A stretch of DNA of 64,000 nucleotides from Haliclystus octoradiatus (Eukaryota > Cnidaria > Staurozoa > Stauromedusae > Haliclystidae): positions 17,507,307 to 17,571,306 of the forward strand of contig OU744451.1 in the NCBI GenBank assembly GCA_916610825.1. The letters are read 5' to 3'. Shown here piece after piece: positions 23,283 through 34,051 of the stretch (the first letter of the stretch is position 1; every line of letters starts with the position of its first letter). Position numbers and translations under genes: made by a program. The notes beneath the pieces are model-generated. The model was not told the DNA's origin. It did no database searches and saw nothing but the letters and a program-made list of their open reading frames with translations.

Positions 23283-24984
23283 TTCACATAAAGTATATAT
23301 TGGTCTCAGGGAATTGGGGCCTTGATAACTAAGAATCGGATGCTGTCATATTGAGATGCCTATATCGCAGTACGACAGTTCAATCAGAAAAATGCCAAAA
23401 CAGGAAATGGTAATTTTATCGAGATATCAGAATGGTTTCCTTTAAACATTAAGGCTCATGACTAAGACAGTAAATTACAAAAGCCTAGCAGCTTTCAAAA
23501 TGCTATTGAAACTTACCTTACTTGCTATTTTCATTTGTGTTCCAACATCATCTTGTCTATCTATAGATCATTTGAACCAAGTATTTGTTCGTTGACGACA
23601 CTACACTAAGTTGTGCTCGTGAGAACACGTCAATAAGTTATTGAAGACCATCAGTATTTAGCAATCGACTTTTGAACGACAATATAGATAAAAAATTGTG
23701 TTATTTAACATCCATTTAATACGATGAATACCACATCTAATAATTTAGAAGGCAGTGTAGATTTGTCTATGAAGTGTTGTCTTTTAAATTTTTCGAATGC
23801 CGCCGTCTTTCTGTTCGTTTTTTCTGCGCGCGCAATTGTTTTCCTTTGAAGCTCCGTCAAATAATCAACAAAGTTCACCGTGAGATTGGATTCAACGGAG
23901 CGTGAAAGTTTTGCTTTCTTAGCAAAAGTAATACATTTTAATTGTTAATTTTGAGGTATTTCGCGGTGTTCGATTTTCTTCTACTTTTGATATGTAGAAG
24001 GTGGATAGTTTATCTACATACTGGTGAAAGAATTGTTTCTGTTGCAATTTCTTTTAGGTTTGACCTTTTTTTCTACAGGAGGACCAGACTAATAAATATA
24101 CCATGAATAAAGTTTAGCTTTATAAAGTATATTATATCCTTAATCCTTGTATCGATTTCTATAGTAATTTTAATCCTGATAATGTCAAAATTAAATATAT
24201 GTAAAGAACATTGCAATTGAGCCTTACGGCTGCAAAAATTTTACCTAATAAACAATCTATCTATATGTAGAGTTGAAACGAGTCAAACCAGACTTGATTA
24301 TGCTCAGTCGAATATTTTGAGGCGAATGAACCTGACCTAATACTATATTAATGTCTGTAATAAATACTATGACTTTCTCATGGAGATATCGAAAATTTTT
24401 CAGATCATCTTAAGGCCTGTTATCAATCGAAATTCATTGCATCATGAATCAGTTGTCGTTTGACATCATTCAAATAAATATTTACGTTAGAATAGATTAT
24501 TCAAAGTAGCAAAGTAGCCCAGTTGAGACAACGTTTTGACAATAAAGCTTATAAATAGGAAGAGATCTGACAGATAATCACATAGTTAATTCAGAGTTAA
24601 TTGGATAATCATATTTGAGGCAAGGCTTAAAGATAGATGGAGATCAATGAATTATAAGCAAATGTTCCCTTCTGCCTTTATAAGATAAAATAGTGAAGTA
24701 TCTAATGAAAGACTTCGTTTACATCGAGAAATTGAAATAAATACATCGTAATGATGTTCGAAATTCCCTGCCTATGCTCTATGCCAGGTTTCTTATCCTC
24801 GTCAATTTATCTCCCATGAAAGCTTGGTTGAATATAATGTGCATCATATCAAAATTTGCAAGTCTAGGATTCGTTACATCTATGTGAAGTATGATATTGA
24901 CATTCTGCTAGACGACTTCATGCATGATTATTTTTAAGGTGTCCAAGCTTGTATTATAGGCAACATGGTGATGTGAGAATCAAT
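23283..24984. other. Non-coding DNA; possible non-LTR 3' tail near 24265
   Basis: No ORF of note. At 24215-24268 the sequence 'ttgagccttacggctgc', then 'cctaataaacaatctatctat', resembles a 3' UTR ending in a (ATCT)n-type tail of a non-LTR insertion. No coding relic is readable upstream of it. Confidence 0.4.
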
Positions 24985-25365
24985 CTTAATTCGAATCTCA
25001 AAAATTAAAAAAGTCGCGGGCAAATCAAATCATCGAAATAGCCTTATGCAATGCTCCGAACATTTACAATCACTCACCGCCTGATGAAAATTAAGGATAG
25101 GCAGCTAGGCTATCAAATTGAATGAGTCTAACAGTTGAAAATTGGTATGTTAATGTATGTGGCATATTTCTGAAGGTTGACTGAAGCCCGTAATTAGTGA
25201 CACACATTTTGATCATAAACTGTTTGCTTTTGCACATATATTAAATGTTAGTCATACCTCGTTAGTAACTTCTCTATCATGGATAACTCCAATGTTAATT
25301 CGAATCTCAGAAGTTAAAAAAGTCGCGGACAAATCAAATTATCGAAATAGCCTTACAAATTTATC
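24985..25365. repeat. Local direct repeat (24985-25048 and 25293-25355)
   Basis: Both copies read 'ttaattcgaatctca', then 'gttaaaaaagtcgcgg' (first copy 'attaaaaaagtcgcgg') and 'tcgaaatagcctta'. The copies are about 305 bases apart and flank copy 1 of the larger duplication at 25073. Confidence 0.65.
25073..25283. repeat. Duplicated segment, copy 1 (copy 2 at 26167-26420)
   Basis: Shared phrases in order include 'caccgcct.gtgaaaatt', 'aggcagctaggctatcaa', 'gttgaaaattggtatgtt', 'gaaggttgactgaagcccg', 'cacattttgatcataaac' and 'cataaactgtttg'. Copy 1 continues into a partial LTR ('gttagtcatacctc', 'ctctatcatgga') but lacks the first ~30 bases of that LTR, which are present in copy 2. Confidence 0.8.
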
Positions 25366-26166
25366 AAGGCAAAGTCTAAAAAGTCATGGGCCAACCATTC
25401 AACCAACCCATTGAAAATATTAGTTTAAATTTGAAGGCAAAGCTCAAAACGTCGTGGAAATGAAAATGTTTTCAATTTTTTTAACGCAGTGACCTTTTAA
25501 TAGGCAGTTGCAGCTATTATGATTTTTTTGTGCCTGCGCACGATTGCAATTTAACCTTTGCACTAAATTCAAATCAAATCAGAGTTGTTTTGGTTGACGG
25601 TTTGAAACTTTGGATAGTGGCGGATATCAGACTTATTGTGATCCCTGCGAATCGTATGGGCTCACGAAACCGATCAAAGTCAAAAGATACCTCTTAGTTC
25701 TATGAGAAATTCTGATGTTGTTTAGTTGGTTCAGGATGTTGCTGGTTCCTATTAGCCACTATCAATTAATCTTGAACACTATAGCAGTAAGTATTTAACC
25801 CACTAATATAACTGATAACTTTATCCTGTTTGCTCTAGACGAAGCCGATTATTTGGTTTTTAGATTGAACATATACTACCGTTTCAAGATAAAGTTTTAG
25901 ACGATTTTGCTAGAAATGCGCCTTTCTTTTCATGATCTCATTTCAATCCCATTTTCATAGGTATCAAGTAAAATCATAATCAGCTGGATGCATGTTTTCT
26001 GTATTTTAATTGCACTCAAACTTATGTAGCAAGTTACTATTAGATTTAAGATTAGTCCTGAAAGATTAACTGTTATCTAGAAAACGAATTCACTAGCTAG
26101 CATACTGTACAACCAATTTCTTAACATTTATTTGACTAGCCTATATACAATACTTCACAAGTTTAT
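25366..26166. other. Non-coding spacer
   Basis: No gene or repeat recognised between the duplicated segments. Confidence 0.45.
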
Positions 26167-26344
26167 TATCACCCACCGCCTAGTGAAAATTGAGTATAGG
26201 CAGCTAGGCTATCAAATTGAATGAGTATAACAGTTGAAAATTGGTATGTTAATGTATATGGCACTATATATGAAGGTTGACTGAAGCCCGTAATCAATTA
26301 CACACATTTTGATCATAAACTGTTTGTTCATGCACATTGAAGTT
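26167..26344. repeat. Duplicated segment, copy 2, abutting the LTR of the gypsy relic
   Basis: Direct repeat of 25073-25237 (see there). It runs straight into the LTR at 26345, so the duplication involved the left flank of the retrotransposon. Confidence 0.75.
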
Positions 26345-29300
26345 TGTAGTAGCGTAGCCTGAATTTCATATATATTTTATATTTTAGTCATACCTCCTTA
26401 GTAGCCTCTCTATCATGTACATAAAAGTAAATAATTCGTATATGTAGTAAGTACTGTACTTTACAGTAAGTGCTTACAGTAAGTACTGCTTTGCGAAAAA
26501 ACTGAAAAGCAAAGGCTAAATGATGCCCTCGGGGAAATTTCACTCAATGGCCTCAAGCCATCAATATGGACACAGAAGATTAAACAATCATTGAGCGATA
26601 ATGTGATAAACCCAACTGATACCTTAGTTCATCATCTATTATTCCAAGCTCGCAGTAGCACGAGCTGAATCTAATAAATTATTAGGTGCAGGTATTATCA
26701 GACCGTCAAATTCACCTTGGGAAAGCCCATTACATCTTGTTCCTAAACTGCGGCCAGTAGCCTTTCGCCCTCTTGGTGATTATCAAGCAGTATGCCGCCA
26801 AACAAAACATGTTACCCTTTACCGAATATTCAATATTTTCTAAGCAAGTTTTACAGCTCAAAGATACTTTCTTGTCGTGATCTAGCAAAAGCCTGTCACC
26901 AAGTACCCGTTTATTCTGATGACGTCGGTAAACTACCATTATCACACCCTTCGGATCCTTTGCATATGTTTGTATGCCATTTGGTCTTACAAATTCGGCC
27001 GCAACTTTTACGCGATTTATCAACGAAGTTGTTTTTCATACATAGATGATTTTTTGATATTTGGGGGCACTCTAGAGGAACATGATACTCGCATCAAACG
27101 AACTTTAAAGCGATAGTCCGAATATGGCTTGAGATTAAATCTTGACAAATGTGAATTTTATCAACAATATGTCGATTTTTTAGGATGTCGTGTTTCATTT
27201 GAAGTAATTTCTCCGAAACCAAAAAATGAAAGCGATTTGCTAAACCTGCCCACTCTCACTGATTATTCTGCATTTCGTCTCGCTCTTGGTAAGTTCAATT
27301 TTTATCGAAAATTCATTCCTCATTACACCGACGTTATTCATCCTTTGCAGCTTTTACTGAATTCTACTCAACCTGCTTCGCAGAAAAATTCACGCACTCA
27401 TCCTGCTCCATCTGCTAACATTTGGGACTCAACCCATCAATCTGCATTTGATTTTCTCAAGCAAGCAGTGAACAATGCGGTTACTTTGGCGCATCCAAAT
27501 CCTGCAATTTCATCATACTCAATTACAGCCGATGCTTGTTTTAAATGAACACAATAGTCAAGCTGACCCTATTTCATTCTTTTCCCGCAAACTAGCTTCA
27601 TCTAAAACACTCATTTAACAATATTCACAGATCACAAACCAACTTCAGCACTTTGAAAATTAAAACGCAATCCAACTCGCTCTCCTCGTCAAGAGCGAAA
27701 CATAAGTTTTCTTTCAGAATTTTTTAGTGACATTATTCATACTAGGTGAATGCAGCGTTGTTGCATATACTCTATCACGTGACATCCCAGCCGATTCCTC
27801 TGATACTGAGGTTAATAGTGTTTCATTAGACTTACTATACATGTCTGAAATAATCAAATTACAACGTTCTCATCCCTTTATTACTTCTGATCTCCAATTT
27901 ATTGACTTTGAAGATATCTGCTTGGTGTGAAATGTCAGGTGTCATACAACGCCCATTCATCCCTGGACCCTTACGCCGTAAAATTATCAACCTGTTTCAC
28001 GACATTGGAGATTATGGCAGAGGGGCTTCATTCCGATTGATTGCCGATCGTGTTTATTTGCCTAAAATACGTAAGGGCATTTCAACAGGGGTTGCACAGT
28101 GCCACGAACAAAAAGATATTCGACATTTTTTTTTACTAGCCAAGTTGTACCATATACAATTCCATGTGACCGCTTACAAGCAATCCATATACATATAATA
28201 GCAATGCCTCCTACTACCTCCTCTGTTACCCAATTCCGCAATCCCGTAACGCTATTGGTTAACTATGATTGATCGTTTTATGTGTTGGGTTGAAGTTGTA
28301 CTTATATTAGATCAAACCGCTCCTTTAGTTTCAGTAGTAGCATTCGTTAGAGAATGGGTGTCACGATATTCAGCTCCTTTGTATGTAATTAGTGATAGTG
28401 GCTCTAACTTCGAAAGTGAATTGATGGCATAGCTTGCAAAGAATAGTTGATATTTTAGGATACGAACTACATCATATCATCCACAAACGAACGTATTGGT
28501 TGAACGCATGCACAGAACACTCAAGACAATATTACGTACAGCAGACATTGACTGGTATGATTCCCTGTCATCTACTTTACATGCTCCTCGTATTTGGCAG
28601 GATTCTACAGTCATATCACCATATGAACTCATTACAGGCATGAAACCACTTATTCTTCATATATGCATTGAAGATAAAAGCTATTATCATCACACAATCT
28701 TCTTTTTCAATTACAAAAATTTCAAAGACGTAAAATTTATACCACCTAGATCACAACAAGTTAATGAATACTGACCACCATACGTTACGACATGTAAACT
28801 GCACCGTATACAGATCCATATGATGTTACACCGTACACCAAAATTAATTACAATCAAGCGTGATGACAAATCAGATACAATTGCAATTGATCGTATTAAA
28901 CAAGTTATAGAGACAGCAATTAATATCTAATGGTACAGGAAATAACCTTCAAGTACGCACCAGATCAGGACGTTTAATTCTCTCAAATCAGTATCCAGAT
29001 ACCATTTCTTATTGATACGAAGATTATGAAAACAAATAAGATAAAAAAATTTAAAAAATTGACTTTTTCATTCTTTAAAGTATTAATATATAATATCTAC
29101 TTCATATTCATATTAATGATAAACCCCTTGAATCCGTCTTTGTTGGGGGACGTATGTAGTAGCGTAGCCTCAAGTTCATATATATTAAATCTTATTCATA
29201 ACTCGTTAGTAGCCTCTCTATCATGTATATAAAAGTAAAATAATTCGTATATGTAGTCAGTATACTGTATCTATCTTCAATATAACAAGAATACACATTT
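26345..29300 (+). mobile_element. Decayed Ty3/gypsy-type LTR retrotransposon
   Basis: Two related segments in the same orientation, 26345-~26470 and 29155-~29300, both begin TGTAGTAGCGTAGCCT and share 'tcatatatatt', 'tagtagcctctctatcatgta' and 'aattcgtatatgtagt'. A purine-rich tract, 'gttgggggacg', immediately precedes the right one, as a polypurine tract should. Between them lie gag, reverse transcriptase, RNase H and integrase remnants in the normal order with many stops and frameshifts. The LTR 3' ends diverge, so their full length and any target duplication are uncertain. It is an old copy compared with the element at 49011-53240. Confidence 0.8.
26490..28990 (+). pseudogene. gag-pol remnants of the Ty3/gypsy relic
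   Basis: From 5' to 3': a Gag-like end (NDALGEISLNGLKPSIW, ~26515); the start of reverse transcriptase (GAGIIRPSNSPWESPLHLVP, ~26680); fragments of the palm; the catalytic YIDD as FSYIDDFLIFGG (~27040); then LNLDKCEFYQQYVDFLGCRV (~27133) and a thumb/RNase H part to ~27548. The RNase H/integrase linker includes FIPGPLRRKIINLFHDIG (~27953). The integrase core is in pieces in several frames to ~28650, including a VERMHRTLK segment at 28500. The protease and the zinc knuckle were not seen: the Gag end is followed too closely by RT, implying an internal deletion. The element is non-functional. Confidence 0.8.
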
Positions 29301-30299
29301 AACCTTACAACCATTATATTCTCCATAGTTATGATGTCTACTAAACACAACAATGCAGCCTCAACAAGTCCAAGATATGGTAAAACCATTCAAACCAGTT
29401 TTACTTCACATGAACAAACATACATACATGTTAACTTGATTAAAATTATTTTATTTTTGCAGTTAAATTTGTGATTTTATTGCATTTCTTTGGAACATTG
29501 CTTTTTGCCTTTATACAATCCTTTGCAATATATGTTGAATTTTAGTTATAAGATGTACAGAAAAAGAAGATATACGAAATGATTTCACAAAATATAGTAG
29601 GCCTATCATCCACGTTAATGGTTCAACCGTTCAAATACAGTAGTCATGAAATAAAGTAAAAGGACTGCCAAAATCATCTATATTGAAACGAAGAGATCCG
29701 CTAACAAATGCCAGTCGAATAGAGTTGGCCAGGATGACGTCACGACCAATCGACGAGACGACGTTTATGTGATGTAAAACACTCTTGCGCATAGATAATT
29801 AACTGCATATAAGAAAACTTCATGTCTAGCTAAAGGGCTTAATATGGTTCTAAATAATCACAGAATCTAAATCTACCATATGTGAAAAGTAGCTAAGGTT
29901 TGAACTTTCATAAGAAAGCCCAATCAATATCATACATTATCGATCGACAGTCACACATATTTTCCACCCTTCAAGGTTGCACGGCATTGGATGACATCAA
30001 TTAATGCCAATATGTTATCTATGTAGAATGTGGAACTTCTACAAGATATGCCTGTATGCTCTGAAATGATTGTCTGAAAACACAATGTACATGCGTAATT
30101 ATTCGGCTTGATTTATAATCGATTTATTTATTTTATTTACATTTGTCAACTACTTTCTTTGTTCATTTATACAACGTTTTCCCATATCCTGTTGTGAATA
30201 GCCACTGGCTACCTGTTGACGATACACAACTCAGATCATCAGAATGCATCTCTTAGTAAATTTAAACTTCTACTCAAATACTTGTCCTCAAATGATTCT
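29301..30299. other. Non-coding DNA upstream of the DSL locus
   Basis: No gene was recognised. The signal-peptide exon of the DSL gene should lie upstream of 31252, here or further left, but I cannot identify it by sequence alone. Confidence 0.4.
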
Positions 30300-30307
30300 A
30301 TAGTTGA

Positions 30308-31005
30308 GTGTGTGATGCCTGTCAAATAGACCTATATTATAATTTAGAGACAATCTACCCATTTTTACCTATTCTTTGGACATGGCCACAGGTCAGGATT
30401 ATTGAAACGACATGTGTAATGTATGACTGCCTGTCAAACAGTCATGCATTTTAATAATACATTTATCACTATGAACCACATGTCAGTCAATATTGCAAAT
30501 GCTGTCTGTCAAATACCCCGTTGGTTAAATGGCAGACAGTCTAATAGTAATAAATCCTTTGCCAAAATTTTAGCAAAGCAACAATATTTTACCAAATATC
30601 CAATAATCTAAAAGACTGTCCTTCGAATTTTCCAGCATCCTGGATGGGAACAGCAATCTAGTAATTTCTGGTCAGAATCAACAAAATGTACATTTTATTA
30701 CACTAAGCCAAGACTGCCTGTCAAATAGACCCGCTCCCTAAATAGTTGGCAGTGTAATAATTATGTTTTCAAAAGTGCCTGTCAAATAAATCCTACCACT
30801 AAAATGACAGGCAGTGTAATAATTATTCTTTCAAAAATGCCTGTTAAATAAATCCTAGCACAAAATGACAGGCACTTTCTCAATCACTTGAATTAATTAA
30901 CTATGACGTAATCAGTTTTGTGCCTGCGCATAGGAGCCTGTGAAATAGCCCAAGCGCTAAATGTTAGGCTGCCTGTAAAATAGTCTCAGCCTTTTTAAGG
31001 CAGAA
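30308..31005. repeat. Irregular array of TGCCTGTCAAATA / TGACAGGCA units
   Basis: About seven units carry 'tgcctgtcaaata' (30308, 30426, 30508, 30714, 30776, 30838 and a weaker one at 30928). Most are followed 15-35 bases later by 'aaatgacaggcag' or 'aaatggcagacag' and then 'tgtaataattat'. Each unit therefore contains an internal inverted repeat, CTGTCA...TGACAG. Spacing is about 62 bases between the last regular units and wider elsewhere. It is a decaying minisatellite or a cluster of protein-binding sites (CTGTCA is the core bound by TALE homeodomain proteins, by established knowledge). It ends about 250 bases before the first recognisable DSL exon. Confidence 0.7.
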
Positions 31006-31251
31006 CTAAAACATTCGCGGGCAAATCAACAAAACAAATCGTTCTAACTCTTTTCAATGTATTACTTTAAAACTCTGAGCTAACAACCCAGGCAGATGGC
31101 TTCTAATATATATTTAGGCAAAACCTAACATACCGTTAACCAATCGACATTGTTATGCACGATTTCACGTTAGAAATAAATGCTGATCAAGAAATATCTC
31201 CGATAAATCAATAAACTAATAGATGTACTATGTATGTTTCTATTTATTCAG

Positions 31252-31563
31252 CTATTCACAACAGGTACTGGTGAATTAGAGATGACTTTGTTATCTTTCA
31301 TGCATTCTGGTCGAATTGAAACTGGCAGACACTGTGACCCAATTGGGTTAGGATGCGACTTATAGTTTCAAATATGTATGGACTTTCAACCAGACATACC
31401 AAGATCAATCAGAAAATGTAGTGTAAATGGTTTCAAAGAAATTAAACGAGATGCAGCTATGGAAAATGTTTATGCTAACAGGACGATATACTTTAAAAAG
31501 GATCAATATTTTGATGAAGGTTTTAAGAATCCTCTTACTTTCCCCTTTGACAAATGGAATGGG
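31252..31563 (+). pseudogene. DSL (Notch ligand-like) gene, MNNL-domain exon with in-frame TAG
   Basis: This exon encodes the N-terminal MNNL domain of a Delta/Jagged-type ligand, which helps bind Notch on a neighbouring cell. A strong acceptor (pyrimidine-rich, ending 'tttattcag') precedes 31252. The intron position after the signal peptide and before GELEMTLLSF agrees with the VFELKLQEF exon start in vertebrate Delta-like genes. CDPIGLGCDL is followed by an in-frame TAG (31363-31365), then FQICMDFQPDIP. The residues on both sides match the Cys-x(3)-F-x-V-Cys region of the family, so the stop interrupts a conserved exon. KNPLTFPFDKWNG ends the exon at a GTAAGT donor (31564), phase 0. No other lesion is present. 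The TAG may be a nonsense mutation, polymorphism, assembly error or recoded codon. An ATG at 31234 is also in frame. Confidence 0.82.
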
Positions 31564-32840
31564 GTAAGTTGTTTATTTTCAAATCAATATTTTGTTCGTG
31601 GTAAATACATCACAATTACAAACACGTTTGGCCATTTAATATAGAATATATTCTCTGTCCGCTATAAGAATTTTACCTTTGATAAGTTCAACACAGAATA
31701 TCAATACAACGAGTTCGACAAAACGTTTTCTTGTGCCATTCTCAAGGGAATAATTCATTAAAGTTTTTTTCTCAGATATTGGGAGATTACTTCTTTATAA
31801 CAATGAATGTTGGCTAAATGGAAGAAATGCCATCAATTCTGAGGCAATCGAAGTTCTTCGACTTTGTTTTCTTAGCAACAGCTGATTTTAACTTTTCAAT
31901 TTTTTCTTCTTGCTGTTCTAGCAGGGGAGGTCAAGGTAAGAAAATCATCTTTGACTTCTTGAAGCTGAGCTTTGATGTCTTTTACTGCTTCTGTGACAAC
32001 AGATTTCATAATTTCTTTGAATTGTGAACAAGAAAAGATATCCAACATAATATTTTTTGTAAACTTTGATGTTGATTTCTTGCCTACTAATTATGGTGTT
32101 TGTGTAGTTATTGATCCACGTGTTGAGAATTTTGATGTCATTTTCTTTAGTTTAATTCCTCGATTTCACTTCAAAAAGGTTGCAAATTACTATAATTTAT
32201 ATGTGTTTGCTATTCTTATTCGTATGACTGTCATTTTTGTTCTGATTTGCTAAAATGCCGTAGTTTGCATTGCGGCAGACGAAAATACGACCGAATCATT
32301 TAACCAACAAATGCGTAATGAATTGAGCCATTGAATTGAAACATTTTATTTATTGACATGAATACTCATATTTGCTATATGCTACAATTAAACAGCATGG
32401 CCTTTGCTACGGTTGGAATGACAGATGTTGTTGAGAAAATCACTGACACTAACTTCAACTTGATTTCAATAATTCGCTAACATCATTATCATTTGCTTCA
32501 GCGAAACGTTCATTTAATTGTTCTTCGTCAAAACTATGACCACTTTTCAAAGCAATAAAATCTGATTCAAAATCAAATTGACGGATGTGTTTTTGTCAGC
32601 CATTCTGAAAATATGGTTTCATAGGTTTTTGTCTTGGCTTGTTTTTACCGCTTTGATGCACAAATCTATGCTTTGATGTCGTTAGAAGCTCCATTTGCGT
32701 TAACCAGTCAAATTGCAAAAATTATTCGCAGCAAAACCTTGCTATGTTTTAAACATTTCAATTCAATACAATTCAATTTTTCACAAGCTTTTTGCAATCA
32801 TAAGATATAGTTAAACTGATTTTGAAATTTATATCTATAG
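31564..32840 (+). other. Intron of the DSL gene
   Basis: The intron begins GTAAGT after a Gly codon and ends 'atatctatag' before GGATACGG, both phase 0, and joins two parts of one MNNL domain (FPFDKWNG and GYGSLLKILDAD). This corresponds to the Delta family junction between the 'PFGFTWPG' and 'TFSLIIEA' segments. It contains a minus-strand ORF1-like retrotransposon relic at 31810-32130. Confidence 0.8.
31810..32130 (-). pseudogene. Non-LTR retrotransposon ORF1-like coiled-coil relic
   Basis: Read on the minus strand, the intron contains SQFKEIMKSVVTEAVKDI and AQLQEVKDDFLT. After a frame change come QQEEKIEKLKSAV and a CLRIDGIS-like segment. The order, a heptad-rich helix followed by an N-C-L-R-I-x-G motif, is that of ORF1 proteins of L1/Jockey-like elements, which bind element RNA. 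Stops and frame changes make it inactive. Only a short fragment remains, so the family is uncertain. Confidence 0.45.
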
Positions 32841-33413
32841 GGATACGGTAGTCTCTTGAAAATTCTTGATGCTGACTGGTTATTTGCAGGAGATGATGAT
32901 ATTGTTGACCGCATTGGAACTCTGAATACGTATACAGAAGAATTCCGACTGACTTCTAGAAATCAATCTAAAGTAGAATCTATGATATATAAATCAAAAA
33001 ATGTAGTAATGAGAACTACGGTCACCATCTATTGTCATACAAACTACTATGGAAAGGATTGTTCATTGTACTGTAATAACACAGACACGCATACATGCAG
33101 TCGAGAAGGAATTAGTATTTGCCAACCTAACTGGTTTGGGTATAATTGTACAGTTTATTGTATGCCTCAAGCTGGACTTTATCAGTGTTCTAGAAATGGC
33201 TCCAAAATATACACAATCAATCATCAAACAACAGTAACACCTTCGACAGCTACAGTTATGTCAATTGCAAATTGCATAGAAATCAACAGTGAATTATGTG
33301 AAAATGAAGTTTCTACAAATGGAATGAAATCTTGGTTGGTTATTGGTCCAATTGCTCTACTTATATTGATTATTATCATAGTCGGCTATGTTATTTGTTT
33401 CAGTAAAAGGTGA
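32841..33413 (+). CDS. DSL (Notch ligand-like) gene, DSL domain + transmembrane exon
   Basis: The exon follows a 'ctatag' acceptor in phase 0 and completes the MNNL domain (DDIVDRIGTLNTY). A canonical DSL domain lies at 33033-33149: CHTNYYGKDCSLYC, then HTC, SIC and a final CQPNWFGYNC, giving all six cysteines. After it, YCMPQAGLYQCSRNG looks like a degenerate partial repeat of the module. There are no EGF repeats. A linker of about 45 residues leads to one transmembrane helix (WLVIGPIALLILIIIIVGY) and the ending VICFSKR, TGA. The TGA lies inside a good splice donor (AAAAG/GTGAGA, 33405-33414): if spliced, the cytoplasmic tail would be longer. As written, the product is a membrane-anchored ligand-like protein with almost no tail. 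Whether the locus makes it depends on the upstream TAG. Confidence 0.85.
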   Translation, partial: GYGSLLKILDADWLFAGDDDIVDRIGTLNTYTEEFRLTSRNQSKVESMIYKSKNVVMRTTVTIYCHTNYYGKDCSLYCNNTDTHTCSREGISICQPNWFGYNCTVYCMPQAGLYQCSRNGSKIYTINHQTTVTPSTATVMSIANCIEINSELCENEVSTNGMKSWLVIGPIALLILIIIIVGYVICFSKR

Positions 33414-33782
33414 GAAATTTATGAATGTGATTTTAAAGCAGATCATACGGATGATAACCACGAAAAGCCTGGGTAGAACAATTGTTTCGTCAAAACTATA
33501 TTAGTAGATATTACGGGCCCCCATACGGGAGGGTGATTTTGAAACTAAAATTATAATTGCTCGAATAAACTGTTTGCTATAGGAATAACGACTGCTTATT
33601 GTTGGATTGATGTCAGGAGTACTGATATACATTATACAGATCATCAGATCATGATTACAGCCTCAATTTGATTAAAAATCTCATGTGAACATAAAGGAGG
33701 AATGAACTTCAATAAGTAAGCAAACTTATATTATCGTAATAGTGTATTATAGCGATCGAAGAATGTCATGGTTTTGATAGTT
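33414..33782. other. Sequence downstream of the DSL exon
   Basis: No polyadenylation signal or further exon could be assigned with confidence. A phrase after 'aaagcag' (33441) could encode DHTDDNHEKPG, but the implied 31-base intron is implausibly short. Confidence 0.35.
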
Positions 33783-33850
33783 TAGAACATAGAAATAGAA
33801 GCCATACATAGAGCGCTAATCATGTGGCCGTCTACTGTTCTCCATGTCAC
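33783..33850. repeat. MITE end related to the element at 40238-40921
   Basis: 'acatagaaatagaag', then 'atagagcgctaatcatgtgg', corresponds to 'catagaggtataag', 'atagagcgctaaccacgtga' at 40238. No matching inverted end was found downstream, so this copy is truncated or very diverged. Confidence 0.45.
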
Positions 33851-34051
33851 AATTCGAATTGAGCGACGCCATGTTGTTGGTGGCGTTTTTCATTCCCCGT
33901 TAATCGCATTTGTGATTAAATCAACAAAAACAAGGAAGGAATGCTGCAGCTTTTCAGACATCTATCACAATCAACTTGAATGAAATACCTCTTTAAACAA
34001 ATTTAATAAGGGATTACATCACTCTTGTGAGTGTTTTACCGGAATTTAGAT

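Noticed and set aside
30308..31005. CRISPR-like array
   Set aside because: Units resemble direct repeats with inner symmetry, but spacing is irregular, repeats are imperfect and contain long shared trailers, there are no cas genes, and the DNA is clearly eukaryotic.
31363..31366. 'ttatag' at the stop codon as a splice acceptor
   Set aside because: Protein similarity to the MNNL domain continues in the same frame on both sides without a gap, so an exon border here is unlikely.
31378..31644. 88-codon ORF starting at ATG 31378 as a separate gene
   Set aside because: It is the second half of the MNNL exon plus read-through into the intron; the conserved part ends exactly at the GTAAGT donor.
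33410..33440. Mini-intron of 31 bases giving a longer DSL tail
   Set aside because: Too short for animal splicing, and the reading phase from the 33409 donor gives an early stop.
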